Shown: positions 48,701 through 56,339 of the stretch, one piece after another
How positions within the stretch are numbered: position 1 is the stretch's first letter
How the letters are laid out: each line of letters opens with the position of its first letter
NCBI GenBank assembly: GCA_038373865.1
Contig: JAXGGA010004470.1
Span: forward strand, 1-64,000
DNA length: 64,000 nt
Reading direction: 5' to 3'
Source of the DNA: Uloborus plumipes
Lineage: Eukaryota > Arthropoda > Arachnida > Araneae > Uloboridae
Position numbers and translations under genes: made by a program
The notes under the pieces: model-generated
What the model was told of the DNA's origin: nothing
The model's database searches: none
Seen by the model: only the letters and a program-made list of their open reading frames with translations

Positions 48701-49504
48701 CTTGGAGAAGGTAAGAGGGGGATTGTTTCAGGTACAGACAACGTAGTTTAAAATCAAGGGTTATTGGGGGAGAACCTCCCACCCTTGACTGCACTTCTGC
48801 TTATCGGTGATTACAGTTACTCTTTTCATTGCCTTGAAGATTATTTTTCATATTTTCATACATTATAAATGGTTTGTGCAGAAGATTTCATACCTAAACA
48901 TACCAGTTTACTCATTTATCCTTCTAGAAAACTATTACAAAAAAAAACTTCTGAACTTTAAATTAAAAAAATATACTTTTAAATAGTCATTTAGTACTTC
49001 GGGAACATTTTAAAATGATCATAAAAATCATATAAAATCTCCGCCGAATTTTGCAAAAATTTGTTTGTCATATTTTTCTTCGTTTTTTTAAATTCATTTC
49101 TTAAATCAAATTCATCATGGTAAACATTTAACTCACGTGATTTGTTTTAATGACGCTTGGGTTTATTTATTTATTATTTTTCTCCTAGTCGTTACTTTAA
49201 ATCGGATGTATTTTTTACTGGAAAACTCTTTCTAATTCACCTACCCGCTTATCTTAAACAATATTTAAGATGTTTTTAAAAATCATCAAAAAGTGGCATA
49301 AAGTTGATGCACTTGACTTTATGCGTGCATTTTAATTGTAAATTTTTCAAATGGTGAAACATTTAAGCATCTGTTTTTTGCACTATTTTCTAGGATTTGC
49401 CTCCGCTTAAGGAATATTTGAAGTCTGAGGAATACATCAATCTTCCATACAACGGGGATATGGCGTATTTTGGGTCTAGAAGCCACCCTGTAAAGAAGCA
49501 GTAA
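20279..49504 (+). CDS. Mu-class glutathione S-transferase, complete gene in seven coding exons
   Basis: The coding sequence joins 20279-20326, 22724-22864, 37225-37318, 46622-46728, 47749-47862, 48184-48294 and 49394-49504 (726 nt, 241 residues plus stop). Every intron is GT..AG and all exon joins keep the frame. The product is a cytosolic enzyme that conjugates glutathione to electrophilic compounds. The N-terminal thioredoxin-like domain (about 1-95) starts with the Mu signature GYWNIRG, whose Tyr11 is the expected catalytic residue. The cis-proline loop FPNLPYLI is at 61-68, and the glutathione-contacting Gln80-Ser81 sits in QSLAIIRYLA. The all-helical C-terminal domain follows (about 100-241), including the Mu-like stretches CYDPDF and YVDFMMY. 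Mammalian Mu enzymes have about 218 residues, so this one is longer, with extra residues in exons 3, 4, 5 and 7. The start ATG is the only one in frame that gives the conserved N-terminus. The long introns are full of transposons, but no exon is damaged, so the gene looks functional. Confidence 0.96.
21503..22125. mobile_element. Foldback element C, TA-flanked, GGGTGGGCCGAAAA ends
   Basis: GGGTGGGCCGAAAATGA begins it and its inverse ends it, flanked by TA (21501-21502 and 22126-22127). The arms are about 170 bases and include GGGGGAGCAAAGTGCACA. A second copy is at 45774-46411, and foldback D at 42249 has a similar end (GGGTGGGGCGAAAA). It lies in GST intron 1. Confidence 0.85.
22262..22335 (-). 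pseudogene. tRNA-like fragment
   Basis: On the minus strand TGGCGAGGTTGG resembles an A box and GGTTCAATCC is a good B box at tRNA spacing. The acceptor and T stems do not pair well, so it is a decayed tRNA or the head of a tRNA-derived SINE. Confidence 0.35.
22724..22864 (+). CDS. GST Mu exon 2
   Basis: Forty-seven codons from LAQPIRLLLKYCD to LGLEFPN. This is the same length as the matching part of mammalian Mu enzymes. The acceptor is a pyrimidine tract ending TTCTTCTAG. The donor is GTAAAT, slightly off the GTAAGT used by the other exons. It covers the alpha-1 helix and the Mu-loop region of the glutathione-binding domain. Confidence 0.95.
23697..23804. mobile_element. Small TA-flanked MITE, 108 bp
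   Basis: CCCAGGTAGCAC and the inverse CCCAAGTAGCAC are its ends, with TA at 23695-23696 and 23805-23806. It lies beside a copy (23590-23695) of the 30.8-kb repeat family. Confidence 0.65.
25040..25570 (+). repeat. Diverged tandem array, about 85-130-base units
   Basis: The unit TTTTCGAAATTGTAATTTT then AAAAACGCATTTTAGACGAT and CTTTGGTNNTGTTAGG recurs at about 25060, 25185, 25290, 25365, 25450 and 25545 with strong drift and unequal spacing. It lies in GST intron 2. Confidence 0.65.
25580..26930. other. AT-rich intron sequence, no recognisable feature
   Basis: No coding frame, RNA gene or repeat could be supported. It is GST intron 2 DNA. Confidence 0.55.
26937..27600 (-). pseudogene. hAT transposase C-terminal relic
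   Basis: The minus-strand frame 27253-27483 reads ILTLLISVASGDISFSKLK and then IIKNHLMSKILQERLCSLA, ending DFAEIKARRVVL. This is the hAT dimerisation region, with its hallmark S-V-A-S-G-x-x-S-F-S-K-L-K. An earlier piece lies in another frame above it. CAAGGCCGGCCCGACG at 26937 looks like the element's 3' terminus. The 5' end and the catalytic domain were not found. Confidence 0.75.
27750..30500. other. Intron sequence with minor repeats
   Basis: Contains a run of ATAAGGTC-type words (27710-27800), a frame of 92 codons at 28303-28581 that I do not recognise, a pair of inverted GGGCCC-AGACC words (28861 and 29260), and a poly-G stretch at 29752 with GACGCCCGTG like a hAT end. No gene is supported. 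Confidence 0.5.
31186..33657 (+). mobile_element. Helitron, internally decayed
   Basis: The 5' end is TCTATATATATATAAAAGAA continued by AGTCGTGTTAGTTACACTAT. The 3' end is AAGGCGGAACAGAGTTCGCC followed by GGGTCAGCTAG. It has a hairpin of GGCGGAAC / GTTCGCC and ends CTAG before a T. It sits between A (31185) and T (33658), as Helitrons do, without duplication. Only the C-terminal end of the helicase is left. A phrase TGTCATTTCCGTC(T/C)CC recurs inside at 32003, 32390 and 32551. Confidence 0.85.
31539..31805 (+). pseudogene. Helitron helicase C-terminal end
   Basis: The frame reads IPRIPMIPTDMLFEFKRLQF, PIRLAFVMTFNKSQCQSLKV and ends after HGQLYVACLRVGRPS with a stop. This is the last part (motifs V-VI) of Pif1-like Helitron helicase. 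The usual FAMTINKSQGQT is FVMTFNKSQCQS here, and there is no upstream Rep or helicase core, so it cannot be functional. Confidence 0.85.
33658..33751. repeat. (TA)n microsatellite
   Basis: About 47 uninterrupted TA units follow directly on the Helitron 3' end. Confidence 0.97.
34219..35377. mobile_element. TA-flanked element with GGTAACGGACTTGACA phrases
   Basis: TGGGTCATTTTCA plus a TGCTTACATTT word starts it, and its inverse ends it, with TA at 34217-34218 and 35378-35379. The phrase (G)GTAACGGACTTGACA or a close form occurs at about 34592, 34613, 34629, 34782 and 34976. There is no ORF. TA flanks fit the Tc1/mariner/pogo group. Confidence 0.7.
35547..36840. mobile_element. TA-flanked element with GGGGTGAATCGGAACA phrases
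   Basis: Starts CCGTAAAATGGGGTGAATCG and ends with the inverse of CAGTAAAATGGGGTG, flanked by TA (35545-35546 and 36841-36842). The phrase or its inverse occurs near 35557, 35727, 35750, 36422 and 36798. Nothing in it looks coding. It lies in GST intron 2. Confidence 0.8.
37225..37318 (+). CDS. GST Mu exon 3 (cis-Pro and glutathione-binding loop)
   Basis: Encodes LPYLITTEGGES then VKLTQSLAIIRYLALKHGL, holding the cis-proline and the Gln-Ser pair that contacts the gamma-glutamyl group. The acceptor is TTTTTTTTCCAG and the donor GTAAGT. The exon ends one base into a codon, completed by the first two bases of exon 4. It lies 14.36 kb downstream of exon 2 behind a transposon-filled intron. Confidence 0.95.
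37400..37900. other. AT-rich intron sequence, no recognisable feature
   Basis: Start of GST intron 3. I see nothing beyond simple AT-rich runs. Confidence 0.6.
37945..38255 (+). mobile_element. tRNA-derived SINE
   Basis: A tRNA-like head at 37950-38010 has an A-box word (GGTGTAGTGGTAAAGACG) and a B-box-like GGGATCAAACCCC. The body includes AAAGATCCCTCGAGTACTTG, then GCATCGAATAGAGCCCTGGT, then a CTCF-like site (38167-38180, minus). Body words such as 'AAAGATCCCT' are familiar from spider and tick SINEs. The exact 3' end is unclear. Confidence 0.65.
38260..39400. other. Intron sequence, no recognisable feature
   Basis: No coding frame or known repeat could be supported in this part of GST intron 3. 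Confidence 0.5.
39452..40799. mobile_element. Mariner-like element nested in element E
   Basis: CAGGGTGTTCCAAGTCAACC starts it and the inverse CAGGGTGTTCCAAGTTAACC ends it, flanked by TA. The arms are long (about 280 bases). Between them lies the C-terminal half of a transposase on the minus strand. Confidence 0.8.
40116..40450 (-). pseudogene. Mariner-like transposase, C-terminal half
   Basis: One open frame reads LWFQHDEAPAHKPATSRAL, then LEWPPRSPDLTPLDFFLWDF and LKSKVYEVDSLSKIDLQNR, ending ESFL-like SEFLSRIQLCILV. It holds the second catalytic Asp (QHD) and the third (SPDLTPLD). The N-terminal half, with the first Asp and the DNA-binding domain, is missing, so the element is non-autonomous. 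Confidence 0.8.
41130..41390 (-). pseudogene. Mariner-like transposase tail, decayed
   Basis: The minus strand reads SSDLAI-stop-DFLFGAI-stop-NSLHG, then LRTLAHLKENIRQAITGIPI followed by AMLNLRADISKWREQV. These fit the SPDLxxLDFFLWGxxKxxVxG and LKENIRxAIxxIP parts of mariner-like enzymes. Two stops and a shift show decay. Confidence 0.6.
42424..43641 (+). mobile_element. Complete Tc1/mariner-type transposon (DD36E), 1218 bp
   Basis: The 27-base inverted ends begin CACTGAAGTGACAAAAGTCA and match perfectly. TA flanks both sides (42422-42423 and 43642-43643). A single intact transposase fills the interior. The opposite arm of foldback D keeps the empty site near 45468-45480. Confidence 0.95.
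42564..43610 (+). CDS. Tc1/mariner-type transposase (DD36E), intact
   Basis: An uninterrupted 348-residue enzyme that would cut and paste its own element. A homeodomain-like helix-turn-helix covers about 8-50 (LTDFERGMLVGARRMG, PRSTVSRVCREYE). A GRPPAL hinge is at 62-67 and a second helix-turn-helix at about 70-118. The catalytic domain holds Asp157 (WSDESR), Asp248 (MDDNAPCH) and Glu285 (SPDMNPIEHLW). There are 36 residues between the last two, so it is DD36E and not the DD34E of classic Tc1. That spacing is the hallmark of the family called Incomer. I chose the first ATG; two more ATGs follow at once (MMM), so the true start may be one or two codons later. No stops, shifts or lost catalytic residues are visible, and the ends are perfect, so it may still be active. 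Confidence 0.95.
   Translation: MMMTARRELTDFERGMLVGARRMGHAISEIVREFNIPRSTVSRVCREYEISGITSHHGQRSGRPPALKDRDRRRLQRVVNSNRQATLRQITVEINVGRTMDVSARTVRRNLDFLGYSSRRPTRVPLLTERHRLQRLSWAREHIGWSLDEWKTVAWSDESRFQLVRADGRVRVWRRPHEAMDPNCQQGTVQAGGGSVMVWAVFSWHGLGPLVRLDRTLTGNAYVQLLGDHLQPFMDFMYPNNDGIFMDDNAPCHRATTVRNWFEENSGQFQRMIWPPRSPDMNPIEHLWDTIERSVRAQNPAPSTLSQLWTSIETAWLNIPAEDFQRLVESMPRRVVALRRAKGGPTRY
43985..44522 (-). pseudogene. Decayed coding region in foldback D, unknown protein
   Basis: Minus strand, open from 44522 to 44154: it includes NYDRRHVQQLVACRIL, FEINVNLINWQCENVFITEP and PSENELHDFVKTGDVPSF. The next frame (to about 43990) reads CHTQSVEPNLKLVTDAS and, after a stop, ARNGFIHARLEAQKELPF. I recall this order (ITEPP, LPxF, CHTQxVE, LVTxAS, RDGFIxxRxxSRxxxP) from uncharacterised invertebrate proteins (memory, not a search). 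The opposite arm keeps a mirror copy of the PSEDELHD part near 45030. It is not intact. Confidence 0.55.
45774..46411. mobile_element. Second copy of foldback C family
   Basis: GGGTGGGTCGAAAATGAC starts it and the inverse GGGTGGGCCGAAAGTGAC ends it, with TA at 45772-45773 and 46412-46413. Its interior parallels 21503-22125 (GGGGAGCAAAGTGCACAC). It ends about 210 bases before GST exon 4. Confidence 0.85.
46622..46728 (+). CDS. GST Mu exon 4
   Basis: Starts two bases into the codon opened by exon 3, after the acceptor TTTTTAG. It reads PVTPKPHHKARLDVIEQQ and then TADFYSHFTGMCYDPDF, before the donor GTAAGT. The ARLDVIEQQ helix and CYDPDF match helices 4-5 of Mu enzymes. Confidence 0.94.
46729..47748. 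other. GST intron 4, no insertion recognised
   Basis: AT-rich intron of 1020 bases with a short interrupted (TA) run near 47358-47386. Nothing else seen. Confidence 0.6.
47749..47862 (+). CDS. GST Mu exon 5
   Basis: Thirty-eight codons, starting NEKKKAYLEILPGRLEKLSK and ending GIEEEKGVVK, between the acceptor TTTTTAG and the donor GTAAGT. The matching mammalian segment is about 32 residues, so the lysine- and glutamate-rich end (NEYFGIEEEKGVVK) is slightly extended. Confidence 0.94.
48184..48294 (+). CDS. GST Mu exon 6
   Basis: Thirty-seven codons, starting LSYVDFMMYHFLEEQ and ending DKFENLKGFMQRFE. The acceptor is TCACCTCTTAG and the donor GTAAGT. It matches the segment xFVDFLxYDxLDxxxxFxPxCLDxFPNLKxFxxRFE of Mu enzymes at the same 37-residue length. 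Confidence 0.95.
48373..48600 (+). repeat. Perfect tandem duplication, 114-base unit, two copies
   Basis: The segment 48373-48486 (CAAATCAAATGTTTAATTTT to TTTTACAATTGTA) is followed directly by an identical copy at 48487-48600. It lies in GST intron 6. Confidence 0.95.
49394..49504 (+). CDS. GST Mu exon 7 (C-terminus and stop)
   Basis: Thirty-six codons then TAA. It begins DLPPLKEYLKSEEYI, includes MAYFGSRSHPVKKQ and ends at the stop. The acceptor is TTTTCTAG. The MAxxG stretch aligns with the MAVWGNK tail of Mu enzymes, and a lysine-rich extension follows it. Confidence 0.94.
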   Translation, partial: DLPPLKEYLKSEEYINLPYNGDMAYFGSRSHPVKKQ

Positions 49505-49765
49505 ACTGAAACCATAGCCACTGAGAAATGCTGAAACCATTGTTTTCAATTGCATTTTAATGTGAAATATTTGAAGTATTTTCCCTGGGATATTTTTCAA
49601 CATTTCGAATTCTAACTTTTTTGAGAAATTTTACCATGTTTAAAAATTTTGATAAACTTTATGTGCCTTTTTATATTGTTCTTCTTACAGGTTGAAAAAC
49701 GGGCTTTGTTTACATTTTTCTATGTTGATACAAAACTGTTGTATTACTTAAACTATTGCAATTTT

Positions 49766-49771
49766 AATAAA
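49766..49771 (+). terminator. Poly(A) signal of the GST gene
   Basis: AATAAA lies about 260 bases after the GST stop codon, in TTTTAATAAAAGATTTGG. No other gene is close on this strand, so it most likely defines the 3' end of the GST messenger. Confidence 0.75.
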
Positions 49772-49799
49772 AGATTTGGTTACATCCTGTTTCTCTTTT

Positions 49800-51730
49800 G
49801 AAAAATCCAGTGTCCTTTCTTATGTGTTGAATGTAGACAATTGTAACCTTTCTCTTTCGCCCTCTACAGGTTAGTTTTTTAAACCTTAACTCTGCTGCCT
49901 ACTCTCCTGAGCTGGAGCATGGAAGCTCTCAATTGTATAAATACTATTGGTATATTTTCTTTAGGGATTCCTATTAGACGCAAGTCAAGCATGATACGTT
50001 CTTATTGTCACTACCTTACCATCCCCGATTTATTAATCACTCCCCTTTGTATAGGGCTGTGAAAATCTCATAACTTGTTCGTTTTCACTTATAGTATGAG
50101 AAAAGGTTTGAAATTATTAAAATGCAAATTTCTTTAACTCTTGCCAAGAAACAGATGCTGCTAAGGATCTGTAGATTGGAAAATGGTATCGTCTTAGAAA
50201 ATATTTCAAATTAACGTGAGTTATATTTATAGTAGAGTTCAACCCTTGAAAATCTAAGGTTATTAAAGATGAAACCACCTTGGGTGTATAAAAACTTGGA
50301 TTTCCATAAATAATTTTAATGGATAAAAAGCTAATAACAATTTTAAGTGGCTGCAGTTCTATGTAATTAAAGGGGTTAGAGTTAGACTATAGCTTTGAAA
50401 TAGTTATCGGACTAAATTTTTACAAAATTTGATGAACTGCACCTTTTAAATGTGTCTTGAAAATATGTTAGATACTACTGGGAAATCACTTATAGCAGAC
50501 TGATGTAAAATTAGAGAATTAAGACTGCAAATTTACAGAAAAGAAAAAGACTAAATTGACCGAAAGATGAGCTTCAAGGCTCTGTTATTGGACAGAAATA
50601 AACAGTAAGATTCTATAAATTGACCGAACAGAAATAGGCAAAATGTCATATCAGTACAAGGATCTAGTCTCTGGGCCAGAGCGAGGACGACTTACAAGAA
50701 GGTACCAATCAGTTCATTTTATTTTGATCAGGGATTTTTCCACCTTTTACTTATCAATCTTGAATAGCCGCGGCAGCGCTGGAAGCAATGAACTTCTAAT
50801 ATTACTCACACACATGCAAGACCATCTTCAGACTGATAACTCAGTGCATTCATAAAATATGCGAAGCTGACTCTAGTTGGAGTCGAGTTTGTTGAGTTAT
50901 CGACAGATGGTCAATAACCATCGAAATTTCCGCACAACTCTCCGCTATCCCTACTCTTTCAACATTTTCCTTTTCAAAGTTCAAAGAAATCAAAGCAAAG
51001 AGAGAAACTCGCCTAAACTTCGTACGACCATAGGAGCTGCTTCGAGGGGGAGGAAAAGATGAGCAAGTACCCCCCCCCCCTTCTTATTTTCTGAACACCA
51101 AATCTTCGACTCATGAATTGTTTCGAAATTAGAACGAAAATCGTCAAAAAAATCATCTGCGATTATACGAAAAAAATAGACGCTTTCAACCCAATGATAG
51201 GGTATCAATAGATTCCTCATGTCTGTGGGAGGGGAGCTGTTGTAAACACAAACTATTGATTTATACATAAAAACCGAAAGATTAAAAAAAAAAAAAAAAA
51301 AAGATTTGCACTAGCCGTTACTGTACATCTTATGTTCACTTTTCAAAGTTTAGGATAGTGATTAAAAAAAAAGCTTCCAGAACTGAATGAGCGAAGGGAA
51401 TCATTTATTGTAATGCTCGGATTTGAAGATTATCCAAAAATGTTAATAGTGTATGACTAACTGAAAGATTACTAATTTTATATTGCTTTAATCTTCAGTC
51501 ATAACTCCTTTAAACAACTGATTTTATCTTATTTGATACTAATGACGTTTATGATTTTTACTCACCCCTATGGATCATGTAATATCTTAAGTGAATAGAG
51601 GAGCGCTCCGATGAGAGGTCAAGGAAGGTCATTGTGACCTTCCATAAATTTTCTAATTCTGCAAATTTGGGGACATAACTGAAAATTTTAAATGCCCGAA
51701 TGTTCTTTTTTACTAATTGTATTTATACGT
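49800..51730. other. Intergenic DNA after the GST gene
   Basis: Short frames exist but none looks like a conserved protein. No transposon ends, RNA genes or arrays were recognised, apart from poly-A and poly-C runs. Confidence 0.5.
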
Positions 51731-54700
51731 GGATACCCCTTGTTTATCGTTCGGCAAAATTTGGAGCTTCATTCGGCAAATTTGGGTTTGCAGCCCTCCG
51801 AAAAATTTAAGTTCGAGGCACCCCTGAGTGAATAGTCATAAGTTAAGAGGGTGCAACATTGTGAAGCACGAATGTTTCGAGGTTATCGAGAAAGTAATTT
51901 CAATGAGACAAAATATTGTTCTTGCATTTGCAATTTGCTTCTGAAAAATATACAAGGATGTACTTCTAAAGTAGTTATACTATAGCACAAAGAAGTGTTG
52001 ATAAGTTTTCATTTTAATATTTAAATGTATTAAAATCTATATCTAACTCTTTTTTTTTTAGTTTTGGAGTATTGTGTATATATATTGTTTGAACAATATT
52101 GTTTTGAATATATATTTGTTTTTTTATTGTTTAGAACGATTTTAAAGAAAACACAAATGAACAGTTTAAAAATTGTACGAAGCTCAATGAAATATCAAAA
52201 TAATCCGATGTTTTCTAGATGACACTTTAAAAAAAAATAATAATAAAGTCATTCCACGTCAACTGGACCAATTTTTCTAATCGTCCCCACCCGGCCATCT
52301 TCGATTTAGACTAGACTTTACAGAGGTGTAGACATACCTATGAAACTAATCTGTGCAAATTTTTAGCTTCCTAGATCCAAATATGGAGATTCTAGGATCC
52401 GCAAAAAAAAAAAAAAAAAAATGTGGTCCAAAATGGCGGATCAGCTTCGTGAAACGAGTTGCAATGTTTAGGTTAAGATTGATTAGAAATTTTATCACAC
52501 TGGAAGCCTAATATTTTTGGAGCTTAAAGTACTTTTGGTTGTAAATACTCTCCAATACTTTTTGGGAGATTGAGCTTATTAGATTTGCGTACCACGAATC
52601 TAAACTCAAGAAAAAACGGGGTGGGCAAATTTTTTCCTGGATTTCAGGTTCTTTTAAATTTTTAACCAAAAAACTTCAAAGGTTCATATTTCGTCGTTTT
52701 ATTGTCCAAATACTTGTTTTTAATGTTTTACATCTACAGAGCTTATATATTGATTTTGTAAACGATATTGTCATCCAAAGTGTTGACCAAAGTCCCTCGC
52801 ATGAATAATCGCCTGTTTTCAACTCGTTATATCTAAATTTTGTCACCTTCCACCTTTTTTTCTTTGACACCATTATAAAGAACAAATTTCTTCCTATCGA
52901 AATGAGTTTTTTTTCGATGGTGTTCTTCCAGATAAGGATGAAAAAATTAGCTTGAAACAATGTCTGTTATTAAAAATTGGCATAATTAGGCTAAGAGTGC
53001 AGAAAATTTTATCACACTAGAAGCCTAATATTTTTGGAGATAAAAGTACTTTTGGTTGTCAATACACTCCAGCATTCTTTGTGAGATTGATTTTATTAGA
53101 TTTTGTGTAGCACGTATATAAACTTGCGAAAAAACGTGGTGGGCACGTGGTTTTTTTTCCTGGATTTCAGGTTTCTATAAATTTTAAGCAAAAAAAAAAA
53201 ATTCAAAGGTCGTAGTTTTATTGTCCAAGTACTTGTTTTTAATGTTTTACAGCTGCAGAGCTTAAATATTGATTCTGTAAAAGATATTGTTACTCAAAGT
53301 GTCGATCAAAATCCCTCTCATGAAAAATCGCCTGTTTTTAACTCGTTAAAGCTCAAGTTTGTCACCTTCCACCATTTTTTCGTTGGCACAATTAGAAAGA
53401 ACAGATTTTTTTTCTGTCGAAATGAGTTTTTTTTTTCGATGGTGTTCTTTCAGATAAGGATGAAAAAAAAAATAGCTTGGAATATTGTCAGTTATGAAGA
53501 ATAGGCATATTAGGCTAAGAATGCAGGAAATTTTATTATACTGGAAGCCTAATATTTTTGGACACTTAAAGACATTTGATTGTTAATACAAATATTCTGA
53601 TATGAAAAAATCTTTTTTTCTAGTGGTACTAACGAAACGATGCTTGAAGTTACGAAACTGAGCATTAAAAACAAGCTGTTTTTCAAACAGGAATAGTCAA
53701 AACTTTTTATGTATGCTATACAAAAGCTAATGAGCTTGAACTCACATAATTACTCAAACCCATTAACAACTAAATGTACTTTAAGATCCCAAAAATTCAG
53801 ACTTCTATTGTGATAAAATTTCCTGCATTCTCAGCCTAATTATGCCTATTCTTCATAACTGAGAGTATTTCAAACTAATTTTTTCATTCTTATCTGAAAG
53901 AACACCATCGAAAAATAAAAACTCATTTTGATAGAAAAGAATCTGTTGCCAACGAAAAAATGGTAGAAGATGACAAACCTGAGCTATAACGAGTTGAAAA
54001 CAGGCAATTTTTCATGAGAGGGATTTCGATCGACACTTTGAGTGACAATATCTTTTACAAAATCAATATTTAAGCTCTGCAGCTGTAAAACATTAAAAAC
54101 AAGTACTTGGACAATAGAACTACGACCTTTGAATTGTTTTTGTTAAAAATTTATGGCAACCTAAAATCCAGGAAAAAAAATTGCCCACCGCGTTTTTTCG
54201 CAAGTTTATATGCGTGCTACACAAAAATAAGATAATAAGACAGAGACGTCATTTCAAGTTTTTCCAGGGGGGGGGGGACAAAGGGTCCAAACACAATGCA
54301 ATTTGATCGGAGAACATTAAAAACCACGCCCATTTATATGCAAATACATTAATTTCTCAAAGCCAGGGGGGGGGGCAATTGACCCCCCCTACCCCCCTTA
54401 AACGACGGGCATGTAATAAGATTAATTTCACAAAAAATACTGGAGTGTATTGACAACCAAAAGTACTTTAAACTCCAAAAATGTTAGGTTTCCAGTGTGA
54501 TAAAATTTTATGCAGTCTTAGCCTAGTTATGCCAATTTTTAATAAAGGACATTATTTCAAACTAATTTTTTTATCCTTATCTGAAAGAAATCGAAAAAAA
54601 AAAAACTCATTTCGATAGAAAAATATCTCTTCTTTCTAATGGTGTCAACGAAAAACTGGTGGAAGGTGACAAAATTGAGATATAACGAGTTGAAAACAAG

Positions 54701-55772
54701 CGATTTTTTTCATTAGAGGGACTTTGGTCCACACTTTGGATGACAATATCGTTTACAAAATCAATATATAAGCTCTGTAGATGTAAAACATTAAAAACAA
54801 GTATTTGGACAATAAAACGACGAAATATGAACCTTTGAAGTTTTTTGGTTAAAAATTTAAAAGAACCTGAAATCCAGGAAAAAATTTGCCCACCCCGTTT
54901 TTTCTTGAGTTTAGATTCGTGGTACGCAAATCTAATAAGCTCAATCTCCCAAAAAGTACTGGAGAGTATTTACAACCAAAAGTACTTTAAGCTCCAAAAA
55001 ATATTAGGCTTCCAGTGTGATAAAATTTCTAATCAATCTTAACCTAAACATTGCAACTCGTTTCACGAAGCTGATCCGCCATTTTGGACCACATTTTTTT
55101 TTGCGGATCCTAGAATCTCCATATTTGGATCTAGGAAGCTAAAAATTTGCACAGACTAGTTTCATAGGTATGTCTACACCTCTGTAAAGTCTAGTCTAAA
55201 TCGAAGATGGCCGGGTGGGGACGATTAGAAAAATTGGTCCAGTTGACGTGGAATGACTTTATTATTATTTTTTTTTAAAGTGTCATCTAGAAAACATCGG
55301 ATTATTTTGATATTTCATTGAGTTTCGTACAATTTTTAAACTGTTCATTTGTGTTTTCTTTAAAATCGTTCTAAACAATAAAAAAACAAATATATATTCA
55401 AAACAATATTGTTCAAACAATATATATACACAATACTCCAAAACTAAAAAAAAGAGTTAAATATAGATTTTAATACATTTAAATATTAAAATGAAAACTT
55501 ATCAACACTTTTTTGTGCTATAGTATAACTACTTTAGAAGTACATCCTTGTATATTTTTCAGAAGCAAATTGCAAATGCAAGAACAATATTTTGTCTCAT
55601 TGAAATTACTTTCTCGATAACCTCGAAACATTCGTGCTTCACAATGTTGCACCCTCTTAATTTATGACTATTCACTCAGGGGTGCCTCGAACTTAAATTT
55701 TTCGGAGGGCTGCAAACCCAAATTTGCCGAATGGAGCTCCAAATTTTGCCGAACGATAAAAAAGGGGTATCC
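51731..55772. repeat. 4-kb palindrome (foldback element F)
   Basis: The left arm, from GGATACCCCTTGTTTATCGT at 51731, is matched by the right arm ending at 55772. The arms stay close (for example GTCATTCCACGTCAACTGGA at 52249 and its inverse at 55236-55255). The centre is about 53640-53760. Inside each arm a TTACACTGGAAGCCTAATAT-type unit recurs (52497, 53010 and 53535 on the left), so the arms also have internal direct repeats. A hAT MITE sits in the right arm only. No ORF of note. Confidence 0.9.
54241..54413. mobile_element. hAT-type MITE, third copy, with perfect 8-base duplication
   Basis: CAGAGACGTCATTT starts it and AAACGACGGGCATG ends it. TAATAAGA flanks both sides (54233-54240 and 54414-54421). 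It is present only in the right arm of palindrome F. The left arm shows the empty site near 53095-53105. Confidence 0.9.
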
Positions 55773-55989
55773 AAGTTGGGCCAAGTAAGTACAAAAGAGC
55801 AGTTAAGGACAAAACATTCTGTATATGATTTTTTTATTTCCAAATATTCCAGTGGAAGCTTTGCACTTTTTTTGTTGCTCACCTTCTGTACTCTCTTAAT
55901 TGGCACAGTTTACAAAGGTGAAAACAAAGTACAAAGCATAGGAGTAAAAGGTAAAAAACGTCTTTAATAGAAAAATTGAAAAGAACATG

Positions 55990-56256
55990 TCAAAATTTGT
56001 ATCTTGGAAGGTAAAAAAAAGGAATTATAGTGGCAAGTCCTGGCCAAAATGACAACAGAAAATTTGAGTGAGACCTCCAGCAACTCTGCTTACCCATGTT
56101 GTAGGAGGAAAATTTAACTGGGAATATCAAAACACCTCTTCTTCCCACAGATGGCTCTGGAAGCTTGGTGACAATAGCATTGCCATCGATTTCGCTAATA
56201 TCTTCACAGTAAGGGTAAACGAAAGTGTTTTCGAGGCATCTTCTTCCTGAAAACAA
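55990..56256 (-). pseudogene. pogo-type transposase C-terminal tail (probable)
   Basis: The minus-strand frame reads NTFVYPYCEDISEIDGNAIV then TKLPEPSVGRRGVLIFPVKF. The pattern F-V-x-P-x-x-E-D-I-S-x-I-D...LPEP.VGRRG...F is one I recognise from the last part of pogo-like (DDE_1) transposases in invertebrates; this is memory and not a search. No catalytic domain lies upstream. A TA-ended phrase element lies next to it at 56340-56831. Confidence 0.5.
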
Positions 56257-56339
56257 ACAGAATCAATTAATTTATTGTGAGGAGGTCAATCAAACATTTG
56301 GGAACAAAAATATAAGCCCTAATAAGATTGTAAAAGTCT

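Noticed and set aside
50643..51062. Two open frames downstream of the GST gene
   Set aside because: Short, no recognisable domain, no intron or poly(A) pattern that would support a gene.
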